Positions 1 through 9,664 of a stretch of DNA of 45,347 nucleotides are shown here, piece by piece (position 1 is the stretch's first letter; every line of letters starts with the position of its first letter). Where the stretch lies: the NCBI GenBank assembly GCA_003427395.1, contig BFEA01000597.1, forward strand, positions 181,002-226,348. The letters run 5' to 3'. Below the pieces are notes generated by a model. That model was not told where the DNA came from and ran no database searches. It saw only the letters and a program-made list of their open reading frames with translations. This DNA is from Chara braunii. Its lineage: Eukaryota > Streptophyta > Charophyceae > Charales > Characeae. A program made the position numbers and the translations under genes.

Positions 1-199
1 GTATGGGGTATTTGGGGTTGGTATGGGGGTGTTCGTGGGGTTGTTACGGGTTCTGGACCCAAAATATGTTTGTGACGATATGTATATATTATATACGTAT
101 ATATTATTTTTTTTTGGCGGGGTGCCGACAACCCCCGACCAGTAGGTGCCGACCAGCCGACCAGTCAAGGGTCGCCCACGGTCGGGGTGTGCAACACTG
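1..199. mobile_element. Right end of a G-rich MITE-like element (partial)
   Basis: The left edge is cut by the window. The segment starts with G-runs, passes an AT-rich stretch and ends in repeated CCGACCAG words followed by GTGCAACACTG. The same layout (G-rich head, homopolymer, GACCAGTCAAGGG words, CCAACACT end) recurs at 24076-24272 and 24328-24528, so this is one dispersed family. It has no coding capacity. The end resembles hAT-type termini (CAGTGTTGCAC in reverse), but no target duplication can be checked here. Confidence 0.5.
4..41 (+). other. Potential G-quadruplex
   Basis: Four runs of four or five G separated by loops of 5-7 bases (GGGG, GGGG, GGGGG, GGGG) fit the usual G4 pattern on the plus strand. 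It belongs to the G-rich head of the MITE-like family also found near 24 kb. Confidence 0.5.
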
Positions 200-310
200 T
201 TGGACATCTCAAATGCTCTCGTTGTCTGCAATAGGACAATGACTGCTTTGATTCTGAATCTATTCACCTGGGTGGAATTGAGGCTGTTGTGGGGAAAACC
301 TAAAAAACAC
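198..310 (+). repeat. Direct repeat, copy 1 of 2
   Basis: A segment of about 110 bp starting TGTTGGACATCTC and ending just before a (CA)n tract recurs at 562-672 with only a few substitutions. Both copies lead straight into a CA-rich microsatellite, so the repeat and its tract were probably duplicated together. Confidence 0.85.
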
Positions 311-357
311 AGACACACACAGACACAGACGCACACGCACACACACACACACACACA
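301..357 (+). repeat. (CA)n-rich microsatellite
   Basis: An interrupted CA tract follows the first copy of the 110-bp direct repeat. Open frames through it are low-complexity artefacts. Confidence 0.9.
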
Positions 358-561
358 TACCTTTCCTTTTACTCTGCCTCCTGAAACAACGTGCAAGTGG
401 GTCGTGAAGGCACACGGGGATGTGGGCAGCTGCCGCTCAACCACAATCAACGTGGGCAGCCTTGTGCGTAAGAGGCACAGTAAAAGGGGAGCTGTAAGAA
501 CAATGAAAGGGGTACCCAAAGGACAACCAAAAAACTGTCTAATTATAAAATTGCTTTAATA

Positions 562-665
562 TGTTGGACATCTCAAATGCTCTCGTTGTCTGCAATAGGA
601 CAAAGACTGCTTTGATTCTGAATCTATTCACCTGGGTGGAATTGGGGCTGTTGTGGGGAAAATCT

Positions 666-672
<7 letters not shown>
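562..672 (+). repeat. Direct repeat, copy 2 of 2
   Basis: Near-identical to 198-310, offset by 364 bases, and again followed by a CA tract. There is no sign that it is coding. Confidence 0.85.

Positions 673-757
<85 letters not shown>
669..757 (+). repeat. (CA)n-(GA)n compound microsatellite
   Basis: About 40 bases of CA repeat pass directly into about 48 bases of GA repeat. Such tracts create spurious SLSLSL or ERERER reading frames. Confidence 0.95.
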
Positions 758-759
<2 letters not shown>

Positions 760-1651
760 AAATGAAGAGGAGGAGAAGAAGAGTAAGGAAATGGGTGTCT
801 TTTCATCCATTGGTCCGTCCATCCATCTGTGAACATCTTTCATCAGGGATTGTTCATGTTTTTGCAAGATTTTCCGGAGGATGTGACTCGATGGACGCAT
901 CCGTTTGCTGCGTTCGTTTCGGTTTCCTTTTTAACAGCATGTGCATATGTTGATATGCCTGAAGAACTATGATCGTGCCTTGATAGCTCCATGCTGCAGA
1001 GGGAATCCGTCTGGGCGGTGGGGGGAAAACTATTGCATTGCGCCATTCACAAGGCTTTGATTGGCCTTCATGCAAGAAGCTGAGAGGTCTTCACTAGTCT
1101 CCTCATTAATGGTAAAGTTTATACATAGTATGTCAAGTGCTAGGCGGTTAAGATCTGCCATTGCACACATTATTCGTGGTTTCACAGGCTCAATCTGTGG
1201 GTCTTAGACAGAGAGAAAGATGTCTGAATGTTTTCACACCCCCTTTCTTTTGTGCATGACAGGTCTTCTGCTTCAGCAACCGTACTTGGTATTCCAGATC
1301 TTCATCCCATCAAGCCAGCACTTCTCAATTGAGTTGAGGTATGGTTGCGCCTGTCTCTGCATGGTTGTGAAGCCCAAGGTCTTCTGCACTATCTTATCTT
1401 TGCTTGTCCCTCAGTCTTTCGCTGACATGCACAGTTTTCTTTGCTGACTTTCCAGGCGTGAATGCCCCTAGTTGATGAACGCAGCCAGCAAGAGGCAATC
1501 TAATATCTTGCTGAACTGGAATTGTAATAAACTGGTGAAAAGTTGAAAGCAGGCATGGGTGAATAACAGATCTGTGATTTCCCCAACGAAACATGGACTG
1601 AAGCACACAGCTGATTTCTGAGTTTTGTTCATAGACTGAATTGCAGTAACC
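758..1651. other. No recognisable gene
   Basis: Unique-looking sequence of mixed composition between the compound microsatellite and the first 10-kb unit. Only short frames occur, without recognisable domains. The end, TGCAGTAACCCG at about 1642-1653, also occurs next to the gypsy-A LTR-like fragment near 27590, which may be a shared junction word or chance. Confidence 0.5.
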
Positions 1652-2406
1652 CGTTGTCGGCCCGAATACCCTTAGAAGGGTATTTGGGCACATTTTTGCA
1701 GCTTACAGGAAGTATGCTCCTTGATGATATCTAGGGGCGTGTCCCATCTCTGTGCGGCCACAACCAATTCTCAAAAGATTGGGATTGGCACATGTTTCTG
1801 AGTTGATTAGAGAGTGTGTGAGCGTGCACTTTGTGGGCACGCGTTAGCCTGGCCAAGTAATGGACCAATGTAACCTATGAGACGCCGGTGGAACAAGTAA
1901 GTGCTAGGTTAGAATCTTGGATAAAGTCGCAACCGCGCACGCACGGACGAAGTTACGGGCAGCGCAAAGTTGACCAGGAGAGACTGCAACTAGAGGAGGA
2001 TTTTGTTTGACTCACTGAAAGACGGCTTTCCGGGGTCGCATTATGAGGAGTGCGCGAGCACTAAGTGCGACCGTGCATTGCCGGTAGTAGAAGCCGTGAC
2101 AACTTTAGCTAGGATGGCACGGGCCGGGGACGATATGAGTAAAAGTCGGGGTTTTGTTGGCCCAAAGGCGGTAAACGGGCAACCCTTTGAAGGATATGGC
2201 GGAATAGGGGAGCCCAGGCATTGACCGCAGCGCGCAGGGCTACATGCGCGGTGAGCCGAGCGATAACTTGCCCTCCCGACAGGGAGTGTGTGTATACGGG
2301 GCCACAGGCTCAGGTGATAAGTCAAGCTAAGGCCTTGACGCGTTTCTGCGGGTCCGGGCCGGCAGCAGTTACTCTTTATATAGAGAATTGCGCCTGCTAC
2401 AACCAG

Positions 2407-2680
2407 GCTTGGGCTTAGCCCTATTGGTTACGGCACCGAACTACCAGCATGCGGATCCTGGGATCGAGACCAGCAGTCGACAGCAGAGGAGGGAAGGAGC
2501 GCAGGAGAGCGGAGGGTCCCACGGGACCATCCCCCTTGGTTTTGTCGGGGAGTCCGGCAGCGGGCCCGCGAGGCAGGACCAAGTACCGACGGTTCCCCTC
2601 CCCCTACTCCGTTTTCTCCTAATTTTTCTAAAATTCTTTTTTATTTCATTTTTATTTTTCTTATTTATTATTTAAGTCCC
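2407..2680 (+). mobile_element. tRNA-derived SINE-like element, copy 1
   Basis: The head resembles a tRNA. An A-box-like stretch (TTAGCCCTATTGGTTA, 2414-2429) is followed about 45 bases later by a B-box-like GGGATCGAGACC (2460-2471), with CTGG/CCAG bases placed to form a T-arm. A GC-rich body follows, then a T-rich tail (about 2614-2675) that would act as a Pol III stop. The same head, body and tail occur at 12703-12980. It lies just upstream of a second A/B-box pair and the U6 sequence. The Pol III reading is an inference from these boxes. Confidence 0.6.
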
Positions 2681-2727
2681 ATTACGGGACGTGGTCCGGT
2701 ACCAGTCTCAGGACCGGCCGTGAACCA

Positions 2728-2800
2728 GCGAGCCTTGCTCGGTGGATACACCCGTGAACTGTGGAGAGGCACACCTGTGTTCGGACCCGGACGAGGGAAC
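2728..2800 (+). promoter_or_regulatory. tRNA-like A/B-box pair upstream of U6, copy 1
   Basis: CCTTGCTCGGTGGATA (2733-2748) matches an A box and GTGTTCGGACCC (2777-2788) a B box, at tRNA-like spacing. The counterpart in copy 2 (13011-13025 and 13049-13059) is closer to consensus: TAGCTCAGTGGGTA and GTTTGAATCC. It begins about 150 bases before U6 and could supply a type 2 Pol III promoter, which would suit the lack of an obvious TATA box near -30 of the U6 sequence. Confidence 0.5.
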
Positions 2801-2882
2801 TCAGTGAGTAAAACCAAATATGTTCGAATGGCCAAGGGCCCGGTCAGCTCAGAGGTGAGGTCTCGAGGCCGATATTCGGCCG

Positions 2883-2900
2883 GTCCTTCGGGACATCTGT

Positions 2901-2932
<32 letters not shown>

Positions 2933-2988
2933 GGCCCCTGCGCAAGGATGACACATATAAAACGAGAAGAGCCCGACTTCCCTTTTTT
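2883..2988 (+). ncRNA. U6: U6 spliceosomal snRNA (gene or repeat-borne copy)
   Basis: The sequence opens with the 5' stem-loop GTCCTTCGGGAC. It keeps the ACAGAGA box (in GATACAGAGAAGATTAGC), the AGC triad and the internal stem-loop region (CCCCTGCGCAAGGATGACAC), all as in plant U6, and ends in a T6 run at 2983-2988. U6 pairs with U4, then with U2 and the 5' splice site, and forms the spliceosome's catalytic core. The 3' part (after GACAC) departs from land-plant U6, and the 5' stem appears one pair shorter. Plant U6 genes normally have a USE and a TATA box upstream. I see neither at standard positions, but find tRNA-like A/B boxes instead. The sequence sits in a duplicated repeat whose second copy carries a decayed U6, so this may be either a functional gene or a recent repeat-borne copy. 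Confidence 0.85.
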
Positions 2989-2990
2989 GT

Positions 2991-3025
2991 AGTCTGCAAC
3001 GTTGCCATAGCAACGTCGTCTGACT
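2991..3025 (+). other. Hairpin just after the U6 terminator
   Basis: ACGTTGC (2999-3005) and GCAACGT (3010-3016) pair perfectly around a CATA loop, and an outer AGTC/GACT pair extends the fold. It begins two bases after the T6 run and has no clear counterpart in copy 2. Its role is unknown. Confidence 0.6.
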
Positions 3026-3403
3026 AATTTTGTCGAGGGCCTCACGCTACGAGTGAAGTCGTTGGCGCCATCGAGAAGGAAGGCAGTCAGGGAGATGACG
3101 AAGATGGAGTAGAGGAGGGAGGAGGAGCACGGTAGCACTCGTCTCGCATAAATGGAAGGGATCGGCGATCGGGCTATGGTGCCAGGTTGCTGCAATACAC
3201 CTTGCCAGTCTGGAGGAAGGTTCACTCAGAGTTTTGAGGTGTATCTTCCCATGCTGGAGGAAGGGTCCTATCGATTTTGTACATTCTGCCGATAGTACGA
3301 GACAAGGTGTGGGGTCGGAGGCTATCCACGAAGGGGACCGTCAGATGTACAAGAGCTATCGTAGGGAGTGCCAAATTGAAGGCAGGAGATTGCATCTCCC
3401 CAC

Positions 3404-3448
3404 AATCTCGAGGAGGGTTCATTCCCATTTCTGTACATTGGCAAATGG
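3404..3448 (-). repeat. 45-bp box, copy a
   Basis: On the minus strand the box reads roughly CCA..TG..CAGAAATGGGAATGAACC, then a pyrimidine-rich end. Related boxes lie at 4150-4196, 4433-4476, 4614-4662, 13912-13958, 14066-14112, about 14508-14545 and, on the plus strand, 23150-23198. The conserved core is GAATGAA followed by YCTYC and GCTARA. Confidence 0.55.
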
Positions 3449-4149
3449 CGGAGCGAGGTCACTTCAGGATTTTGACCCCGTGCCGCGAGTAGTCATCATG
3501 GAGTAACTGTGCTTACCGTCGGAGTCTGGTCAAAGGGCACAACTTCAGGGTGCGCGCCCGTGCGATAAATGAGATTGCGTCGCTCCTCATCGTCCCTGCG
3601 CCTGCCATCTTCGTAAAGCCGGCCTGGTTCTTCATGCTGATGGCGTTTTGCCTCCGTAGACCGTGCTCCCGATCGCGACCGTGTGGTCCGCCTTGCTACT
3701 TGCCAGCAGCATCGTCGTCAAGGTCATTCCTCGACTTAGGATCTTTGAACCGTGACCGCGAATGGACCTGGCCGCGTAAACGACCAAGCGCGTTTGTATG
3801 CCAGAAAGCGTAGGGAGAGGAAAAAAAAGGGGGGAAGAAAGGAGGGATAACTTACCTCCTAGAAGTTGGCCATGCGGGAGCGAGAGCGGCATGAGGGCAT
3901 TCAGTCGTGAACCAGCGCGAGGTGCATCCTTGCTTTGTGCTTCTGAAAAACGCGGAGAGCAGGCGCGCGTGTCACTTAGAGAGGATAGGAAGTTAGAAAG
4001 AAGAAGAAGGTGACACAGAAGAAGAGGGGAAATCCAAGATTGGAGACCACGAGGAGGAGGAGATGTATTGGGTAGAAGTATCGAGGAGAGAAAATAAAAA
4101 TAATAATAAAGTGGAAAATAAAAATAATAATAAAGTGTATCTTTCCACC
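3449..4149. other. Non-coding stretch with splice-like words
   Basis: No recognisable protein. CTTACC-type words occur at about 3512 and 3851 (revcomp GGTAAG, donor-like on the minus strand). They alternate with the 45-bp boxes, so degenerate exon-like repeats on the minus strand are possible but unproven. A purine-rich stretch (about 3810-4075) and two copies of an AAAATAAAAATAATAATAAAG-like unit (4090-4135) are also present. Confidence 0.35.
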
Positions 4150-4196
4150 CTTTTGGCGAAAGGTTCATTCCCATCCTGTGCTTCTGGTGAAGTAGC
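4150..4196 (-). repeat. 45-bp box, copy b
   Basis: Minus strand: TTCACCAGAAGCACAGG, then ATGGGAATGAACC and TTTCGCC. It matches the box at 14066-14112 closely. A CTCACC word follows at about 4331, across a long GA tract. Confidence 0.6.
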
Positions 4197-4250
4197 GAGG
4201 CTGAGCCGCTTCGTCATTGTCGAAGCTCGTCGTCTAAGCGGGCGATTGGG

Positions 4251-4253
<3 letters not shown>

Positions 4254-4325
<72 letters not shown>
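4254..4325 (+). repeat. (GA)n microsatellite
   Basis: About 70 bases of uninterrupted GA lie between a 45-bp box and a CTCACC word. Copy 2 has only a short GA-rich patch near 13986-14004, so the tract expanded in copy 1. Confidence 0.97.
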
Positions 4326-4330
<5 letters not shown>

Positions 4331-4432
4331 CTCACCGCGAACCAGCGATGCAAGATAAGCCGAAAGCCAAGCTACGCTACCTCTCTGCATGTGTGAACAA
4401 AGAACAGTGTAAGAGTAGTGTAGATTCCCAAA

Positions 4433-4476
4433 TTCTAGCGGAAGATTCATTCCGAATTTTTTTGCTTATCCAGTTG
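4433..4476 (-). repeat. 45-bp box, copy c
   Basis: Minus strand core: GGAATGAATCTTCCGCTAGA, nearly identical to the plus-strand core at 23173-23194 (GAATGAATCTTCTGCTAGAA). A CTCACC word follows about 60 bases further on, at 4532. Confidence 0.6.
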
Positions 4477-4879
4477 GAGGTAAAAACAGTGAGGCGCAAG
4501 GGAGAAGGGAACATGATTGAGAGGTAGAGGAACTCACCTCGTTCGGTCAAGTGGAGTTGGAGGCGGTCGACGGTTGCTACAACGGGTATTCTAACGGGGT
4601 AGAGGTATCTCCCCGCTTTTTAGCAAAATATACATACTCATTTGGTGCATTTGGTGAGGGGTGGAATAGAGTTTCGTGAGTTCGAGGTTACCATCTCTGC
4701 AGTTCAAATTTCGGTTCTTTACGGAACCTGGTCTTATGAACGACCAAGTGTATTCAAGTTATTAGGGGCTACGAGGAATGCGAGTAGGAGACGAGCGAAG
4801 TACGTTCTCACGTCGTCGATCTGGACACTGCATCCTATGGCCATGGTGGAAGGCTTCAGGTCATTGCAGTAGACTCCAA

Positions 4880-5690
4880 GCTGCAATAGGTCGTTTTGAC
4901 AACAGGGTTATTAGTTCCAGATCGATACTTTTGCTCCTTCGCTGACACGACAGCTGGTTAGACACTCTGCATGTCGCTATAAACTCCTAGCTGCTACTGA
5001 ACACCAGGTCGTTATAGCCGAATCCAGTACAGATGTTGTGCGTATCAGCATTGTTGTTTTGCATCCCACGACAGCTGCGATATAGGGACTGAGCATGGTC
5101 GCCCTGTTCGATAACTGCGCTTAGCTGCTGGTGCAGCGGACTATTTTTGCGGACAGTGAAATGCTGTGTGCTGGACTGCTGGTGGGCCACTGTTGGTTGA
5201 AAGGCGGTATCGACAGATCTCTGGAGGCGCGGCACGCTGTTGTTGGACGGTGCTCAAAACGGGCTGCTGCCCCGGTGACCGTGTTACAGCTGCTGTGACA
5301 TCAATTATTGTTGTGCAATCTGCGCATGCAGTTGGTGTGCGACTGTGGCTGCTGGTGCTATACTTACTACAGGTGTAGTCCGTTGCTACTGTTGAGGGAA
5401 GTTGTCAGTGCCGTGTAGGCCGCAGTTGGAGTACGGCTGTACATCTGTCTAAAGTGGGGCTTCGTTGTTGCTGCAGCAATCCTGTTGGGGCTGTTACAGC
5501 GACTACCACTGCCGCTGGATGGGGCTGCCACAACACATGGGCTGTGTTGTTGTGCTTTGAGGGGCTGCTGCAGGGTCGCCTTGTTGTGCACCGTTGCTAT
5601 TCCTCCTTGCGACGGGGTCGCTGCTGCGATTTAGAGAGTTGTCAGGGGGCAGTTATTCGGAGTTCTGGCCGTGATCGGACTGTCTCTACT
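4880..5690. other. CTG/TTG-rich zone, copy 1
   Basis: Biased sequence dominated by degenerate CTG, GTTG and TGCTG words, with no recognisable protein. Copy 2 (about 15430-16030) has the same bias and becomes alignable near its end (CTTAGAG..TGCCAGG words), so the zone belongs to the duplicated unit but has diverged strongly. Confidence 0.5.
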
Positions 5691-5694
5691 ATAT

Positions 5695-6005
5695 TTGGCC
5701 ATCATTGCGGGGCCCTCAGGAGACTCAAGATTCCAAGGCCCTCTCCCGTGAGTCCAAGCGCACCCCTCTTGTTTCTCGAGAGTAACCTTTCTACTTTTAT
5801 CCTTCCTACTCTTAAGTCTAGTCTGAGGTTACGAGAGGAAGGCAGCAGGCGGGATTGCAACCCGTAGGTCTGCAGCAAGACCTTGTGGGAGGTCCACCCA
5901 CCGATTGCGGGAGCTCTGCCGGAGCCCAGGCGGGGTACTGGAGGCAGGGAACTTCAGGTATAACTTCCGTTCGACGCGTGTGACCCCCTCCCCTAACTAT
6001 AATTT
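5695..6005 (+). repeat. Conserved block before the hairpin array, copy 1
   Basis: It runs from GGCCATCATTG..GGGGCCCTCAGG to TTCCATTGGG and aligns almost continuously with about 16043-16365. There is no shared open frame. It contains GGGAGCTCTGCCGGAGCCC. It leads into AT-rich sequence and then the array. Confidence 0.75.
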
Positions 6006-6182
6006 CCATTGGGTATCTGAATATAACTATGACAGGTTATTACTTTTTATTTTGCTATGTATGTCAGGACATGCCTTGTGAAAGGTTAAATAAACAAGTA
6101 TATATATAAGAGTTCAGATATTTTGAGTGAATTCAGACAAAGGAATTGGGGGGAAGGTGGGAGAAAGGTGTTTTGCATGTGT

Positions 6183-7465
6183 TTGACCGGGTCAACCCAA
6201 GGCTGAATCCCTCTAAGTTGAGTGGGTTTAGTGCTGTGTTTTATTTATGTTTGTTGGGCTGAATGTATGATCTTTTTGGGTTGGGCCTATCCTAAGTTGG
6301 ACGGTCCAGCCACTTGTTTCCTTTTGGGTTTCTGAACAGGAGGATGGGCACCCTAAGTTGGGAGGACTAAGAATCCTGATGTTTCTTTTTGGGTTGTTGA
6401 AAACAGGACTGGGGATATTCTAAGTTGTGTAGACCCAAGTCTGTGTGTGGTTTCTTCTGAGGGGAACGAAAGCATAATAAGACTAAGCGTACCCCTAAGT
6501 TGGGGCGGCTTAGTCATAAGCTGTGAATCTAATGGCCAACCAAAAGTGTAGAGCTTTGATATATATTACATGAATCTATATCAGCTGACAGACCGGGCAC
6601 CCTAAGTTGGGAAAGTCAGTCAGTAAGTCAGGTAGAACAAAAAAGAGAGGCAAAGCAAGTGAAGAATATAATGAAGGTAATCCGGGCAGGCTGAGCGTAC
6701 CCTTAAGTTACGGCGGTTCAGTCTTATGCTCGTGATAATATAAAGGATCAGAGAGTTAGTATAAATCTTCTTTTATTTTCCGTTTTAAAACATAAGGCAG
6801 GATTGGATATCTCCCTAAGTTGGGTAGGTCTGATTATCTGCCTAACAAAAGAGAAAAATCTAAAGTCCGTGCAAGTATATCCATGGCTGTTCTCTTATAT
6901 TGTCGTTACGAAGACTAAGCGTACCCTTAAGTTAGGGCGGCTTAGCCATACATCGTTTGTGATTGTTCAGGCAGATCAGGCGTACCCTTAAGTTAGGGCG
7001 GCCTGGTTATATTGTCTTATGCACCTAAAACTGTTAAGGCTAGCTAGGCGTACCCTTAAGTTGGGGCGGCCTAGTGATACGCCGTTGTCGTTGATGTTAT
7101 GTAGGTTGGACGTACCCTTCAGTTAGGGCGGTCCGGCCTTTTTGTCGTTCGTACTTGTTTTAGGCAGGTTAGGCACACCCCTAAGTTGGGGCAGCCTAAT
7201 CCTATGCCCTACGGAACCTTGTCTAGAGTTGACTAGGCATACCCTTAAGTTAGGGCAGTCTAGCTTTATGCTTTATGTCGTCAGTTAAGCAGAAGTCAGA
7301 CGTACCCTTAAGTTAGGGTGGTCTCGTCATATGTTTTATGACTAGAGTCGATGTTGTGTTGGACATACCCTTAAGTTAGGGCAGTCCAGTTGTGCGTACT
7401 TTACTTGTTTACTTAGGCAGGTTGGACATACCCTTAACTTAGGGCATTGTCTGATCATATGCCAT
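6183..7465. repeat. Array of 17 covarying hairpins, copy 1
   Basis: Seventeen units, mostly 60-70 bp apart in the dense part, have centres TAAGTT (or variants) at 6214, 6293, 6354, 6421, 6496, 6603, 6704, 6816, 6928, 6989, 7057, 7119, 7182, 7246, 7309, 7372 and 7435. A typical unit reads stem-GTACCCTTAAGTTAGGGCG-stem. The inner CCC/GGG and the centre are conserved. The outer stem differs from unit to unit but remains self-complementary: CTAAGC/GCTTAG (6496), CAGGC/GCCTG (6989), CTAGGC/GCCTAG (7057), TTAGGC/GCCTAA (7182), TTGGAC/GTCCAG (7372). Several units add a GGCA/TGCC pair further out. Covariation of this kind points to selection on a fold in RNA or single-stranded DNA. No protein is encoded and I know of no matching family. 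Confidence 0.85.
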
Positions 7466-7858
7466 AAGCAAGGGGGTCTACTAAGGAAAAAAAATTGAGT
7501 GATCTAACGAACTACTTGGGTCAAACTAATGTGGGACAGTGAGAAATGTTTGTTTATGCATGCTTGTGGGCTCTCACTTTGGGGCGTCTTTTTTATAGCT
7601 TAGCTGCTTAGATGCTCGCCAAGTGCTGGAGCCATAGGTAGATGAGATGATGATGAAAGGGGAAGTTTGGGATAAAGATAAGACTGACCTTACTGGAAGT
7701 TAGAATTGACGATAGCTCACAATACCATCGTCTGAAAAAGGGATCGTGTAAACTGTCTTCAATCCTAAGTATCAAGCAGGTGTCAAAAGTTAATCCCAAG
7801 TGTAGCTTTGGTTTGTCTTTTCTATTTTCAGCTTATATAAATCTTGGCAGTCTCCTGT
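7466..7858 (+). other. Conserved non-coding flank of the array, copy 1
   Basis: Sequence after the array, from GGGGGTCTACTAAGG, aligns with about 17627-17998 in copy 2. It holds no recognisable gene. Conservation extends well beyond the hairpins, so the array is part of a larger conserved unit. Confidence 0.6.
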
Positions 7859-7980
7859 TCCTACGGGAAGCGCTGCCGAAATTTCTACAAATCTGAAAGA
7901 GTTGGTCATTTTTGGGCTCGTAGAAATTCTGAAAAGGCACTTTTCCTACGGGAAGCACTGCTGAAATTTCATAGAATTTG
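7859..7980. repeat. Paired TCCTACGGGAAGC motif with hairpin, copy 1
   Basis: TCCTACGGGAAGC followed by GCTG and GAAATTTC appears twice (7859-7893 and 7943-7978). Between them AATTTCTAC (7880-7888) can pair with GTAGAAATT (7920-7928). The same arrangement is kept at about 18008-18125. Confidence 0.7.
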
Positions 7981-8753
7981 AGGAGTTAGAATATTTTCAG
8001 CTAGGAGCTACTTGGCAGATCCACCCTGAATAGGGGAGATGCTTAGTGACTTGGTATTAGTAAGGAGAGCTGATAATGAGAATAGTAGAGGAGCTAGGCT
8101 ACGAATTAGGAATCGTTCTCTTCTTGACATGAACATAGTAGTGGTTCTTTTTGGCCTGTACTGTGATGCAGGTTTCCGTATTTCGATTGAAGGCTTGATC
8201 TGTTCATCTTTATCCTTCAAAAGGATCGCTCTACTGTTATCATTGATAACAAGTCGGTTGCCGATTCGTCGGTTCACGACTCAACTTTCCTCTCTTCTGC
8301 TCCTCAACCCAGGGCCTTGGCCCTTACTGGGTTTTATGTTTTCTTGGGGTTTTCACCCAGATTCTTTCTAAATGGCCATTTCTTAAAGACTAAGTATTTT
8401 TGTTGGGGAAAGGTGGGGAAATGGTTGGGCTTGTGTGCATAAGGCAGGGTGTGAGCTGCAGAAGGTTGAAAAGTTGACCCCTTTAGTATGTGCGATGTCG
8501 TTTGAATGCTGTGTGTATGATCACAGGTATGTGTGGAGAAATCTCGATTGAGTCTTGGTGGATGGATATGCTTTTTGATCCAGATGGGCAAACCACACAA
8601 ATTGTTGTTTAATTGTGATCGCCTTTTTCTCTGTCCTGATATTGTGAGACCCACACAAGTAGGCATACGTTAGGATAACCCCCATGGGGCTATGCGACCA
8701 TATGTCTAGGTCATCCTTTTCCTTGATTGTTTAATTGGTCGGACGCTAGTCTT
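7981..8753 (+). other. Conserved non-coding stretch, copy 1
   Basis: This aligns with about 18126-18876 and includes the near-identical run GGTTTCCGTATTTC and a CCCAGGGCCTTGGCCCTTACTGGG stem region near 8308. Frames differ between the copies, and none shows a domain. I see nothing coding in it. Confidence 0.6.
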
Positions 8754-8802
8754 GAGCCTGGGATTCGAGGTCCTTATCCAGGACGTCCCAGGTCTTAGGC
8801 TC
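8754..8802. other. Nested hairpin, copy 1
   Basis: GAGCCT/AGGCTC, CTGGGA/TCCCAG and GTCCT/AGGAC pair as three nested stems. The counterpart at 18877-18925 keeps the inner stem and most of the rest. Copy 1 carries about 115 extra bases (about 8808-8923) directly after it that copy 2 lacks. Confidence 0.7.
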
Positions 8803-9064
8803 AGAGCGGAAGGGATCACCCCTCGCACGAAGGTTGATTTACCTGCCCGCACGACGCTGTACCGGGGAGACAGGAGCGCCGCGAGACTGAGGGGTTGTCC
8901 CCCAGCAACTCGGTCCGGCGGGATGTTTATGTTTTCCCCTGCTAACGTTAAATGTCCTTTTTCCTCGTCCTTGTTTTAATTTATTTTGGTGGAACGATAA
9001 GTTCCGAGCGGAAGGTTTAGCGTGTCGCTGGTGATGCGCCAGACAACTTACCATCGCTCCGAAT

Positions 9065-9664
9065 TCCTTCCTGCCCTAGGGACCATCTTACCCCGCACCC
9101 TTTGGGACACCTCAGGGTGCAGAAGACGGTAAGGCCCTCAGGCCGGTTTTGCGCTCGCTAAAGGTTTACCCCCCTTAGCACGCGCCTCAGCCGAAGCCCG
9201 AGCGTCGAGAGTGGCCCCATGGCTCGCATAAGGCCACTTGATTATGGGCACCACATAATGCGTCGTCATCACGACCACTTACATGTGACTGCATTGCTAG
9301 CCAATGTGTGTAGGCCCTACGCACGCACGACCGTCTTATAGGATTCGGCACGCGGACTCCGCTTAGGGCTTGCGCAGGAACAGTTATGGGTCGAGCTGAA
9401 AGAACAAAAGCATGTTGCGGTAAGTAGATCCGAGTTTCGGTAACGTGAAGCGACGTGCGGACGGAGTATTAGTCCTAGTCGGCCTATGGGGATCCGCATA
9501 CGAGCTTCCAACGTTTCGAACGTCGGTCGGCACATAGGTCCGATTTGGGCATTATCCGCGCGCACCTTTCGTACTAACGCTCTTCCAATTGACAGGCCTA
9601 TCAGGTTACACAAGCTGGAATATGGGTTAGGCAGAGAGAAAAAAGGAGTGAGCCTCTTTCTCTA
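9065..9664 (+). repeat. Diverged relative of the 865-bp unit, copy 1
   Basis: Begins near TTCCTGCCCTAGGGACCATC and aligns with about 19075-19676. Landmarks (GGGTGCAGAAG, GCGTCGAGAG, TTATGGGCACCACATAATGCG, AGTTATGGGTC) appear in the same order in the following 865-bp units, so this seems to be an older, diverged copy of the same module. No coding frame is shared. Confidence 0.6.

Noticed and set aside
3850-3870. ATAACTTACCTCC as the start of a U1 snRNA
   Set aside because: Only the ACTTACCT word fits. The stem-loops and Sm site expected downstream are absent. It is better read as a donor-like word on the other strand.
3993-4450. Minus-strand frames with long Ser-Leu repeats (also near 624-900, 22641-22962 and 25969-26345)
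   Set aside because: Direct translation of (GA)n tracts.
6183-7465. CRISPR-like look of the hairpin array (conserved repeat, variable spacer)
   Set aside because: The variable parts are complementary stems, not unique spacers. The repeats themselves vary, there are no cas genes, and the context is eukaryotic.
7490-7700. Hammerhead ribozyme beside the array
   Set aside because: Words such as GATGA and GAAA occur, but the conserved CTGATGA..GAAA core with three stems cannot be assembled.
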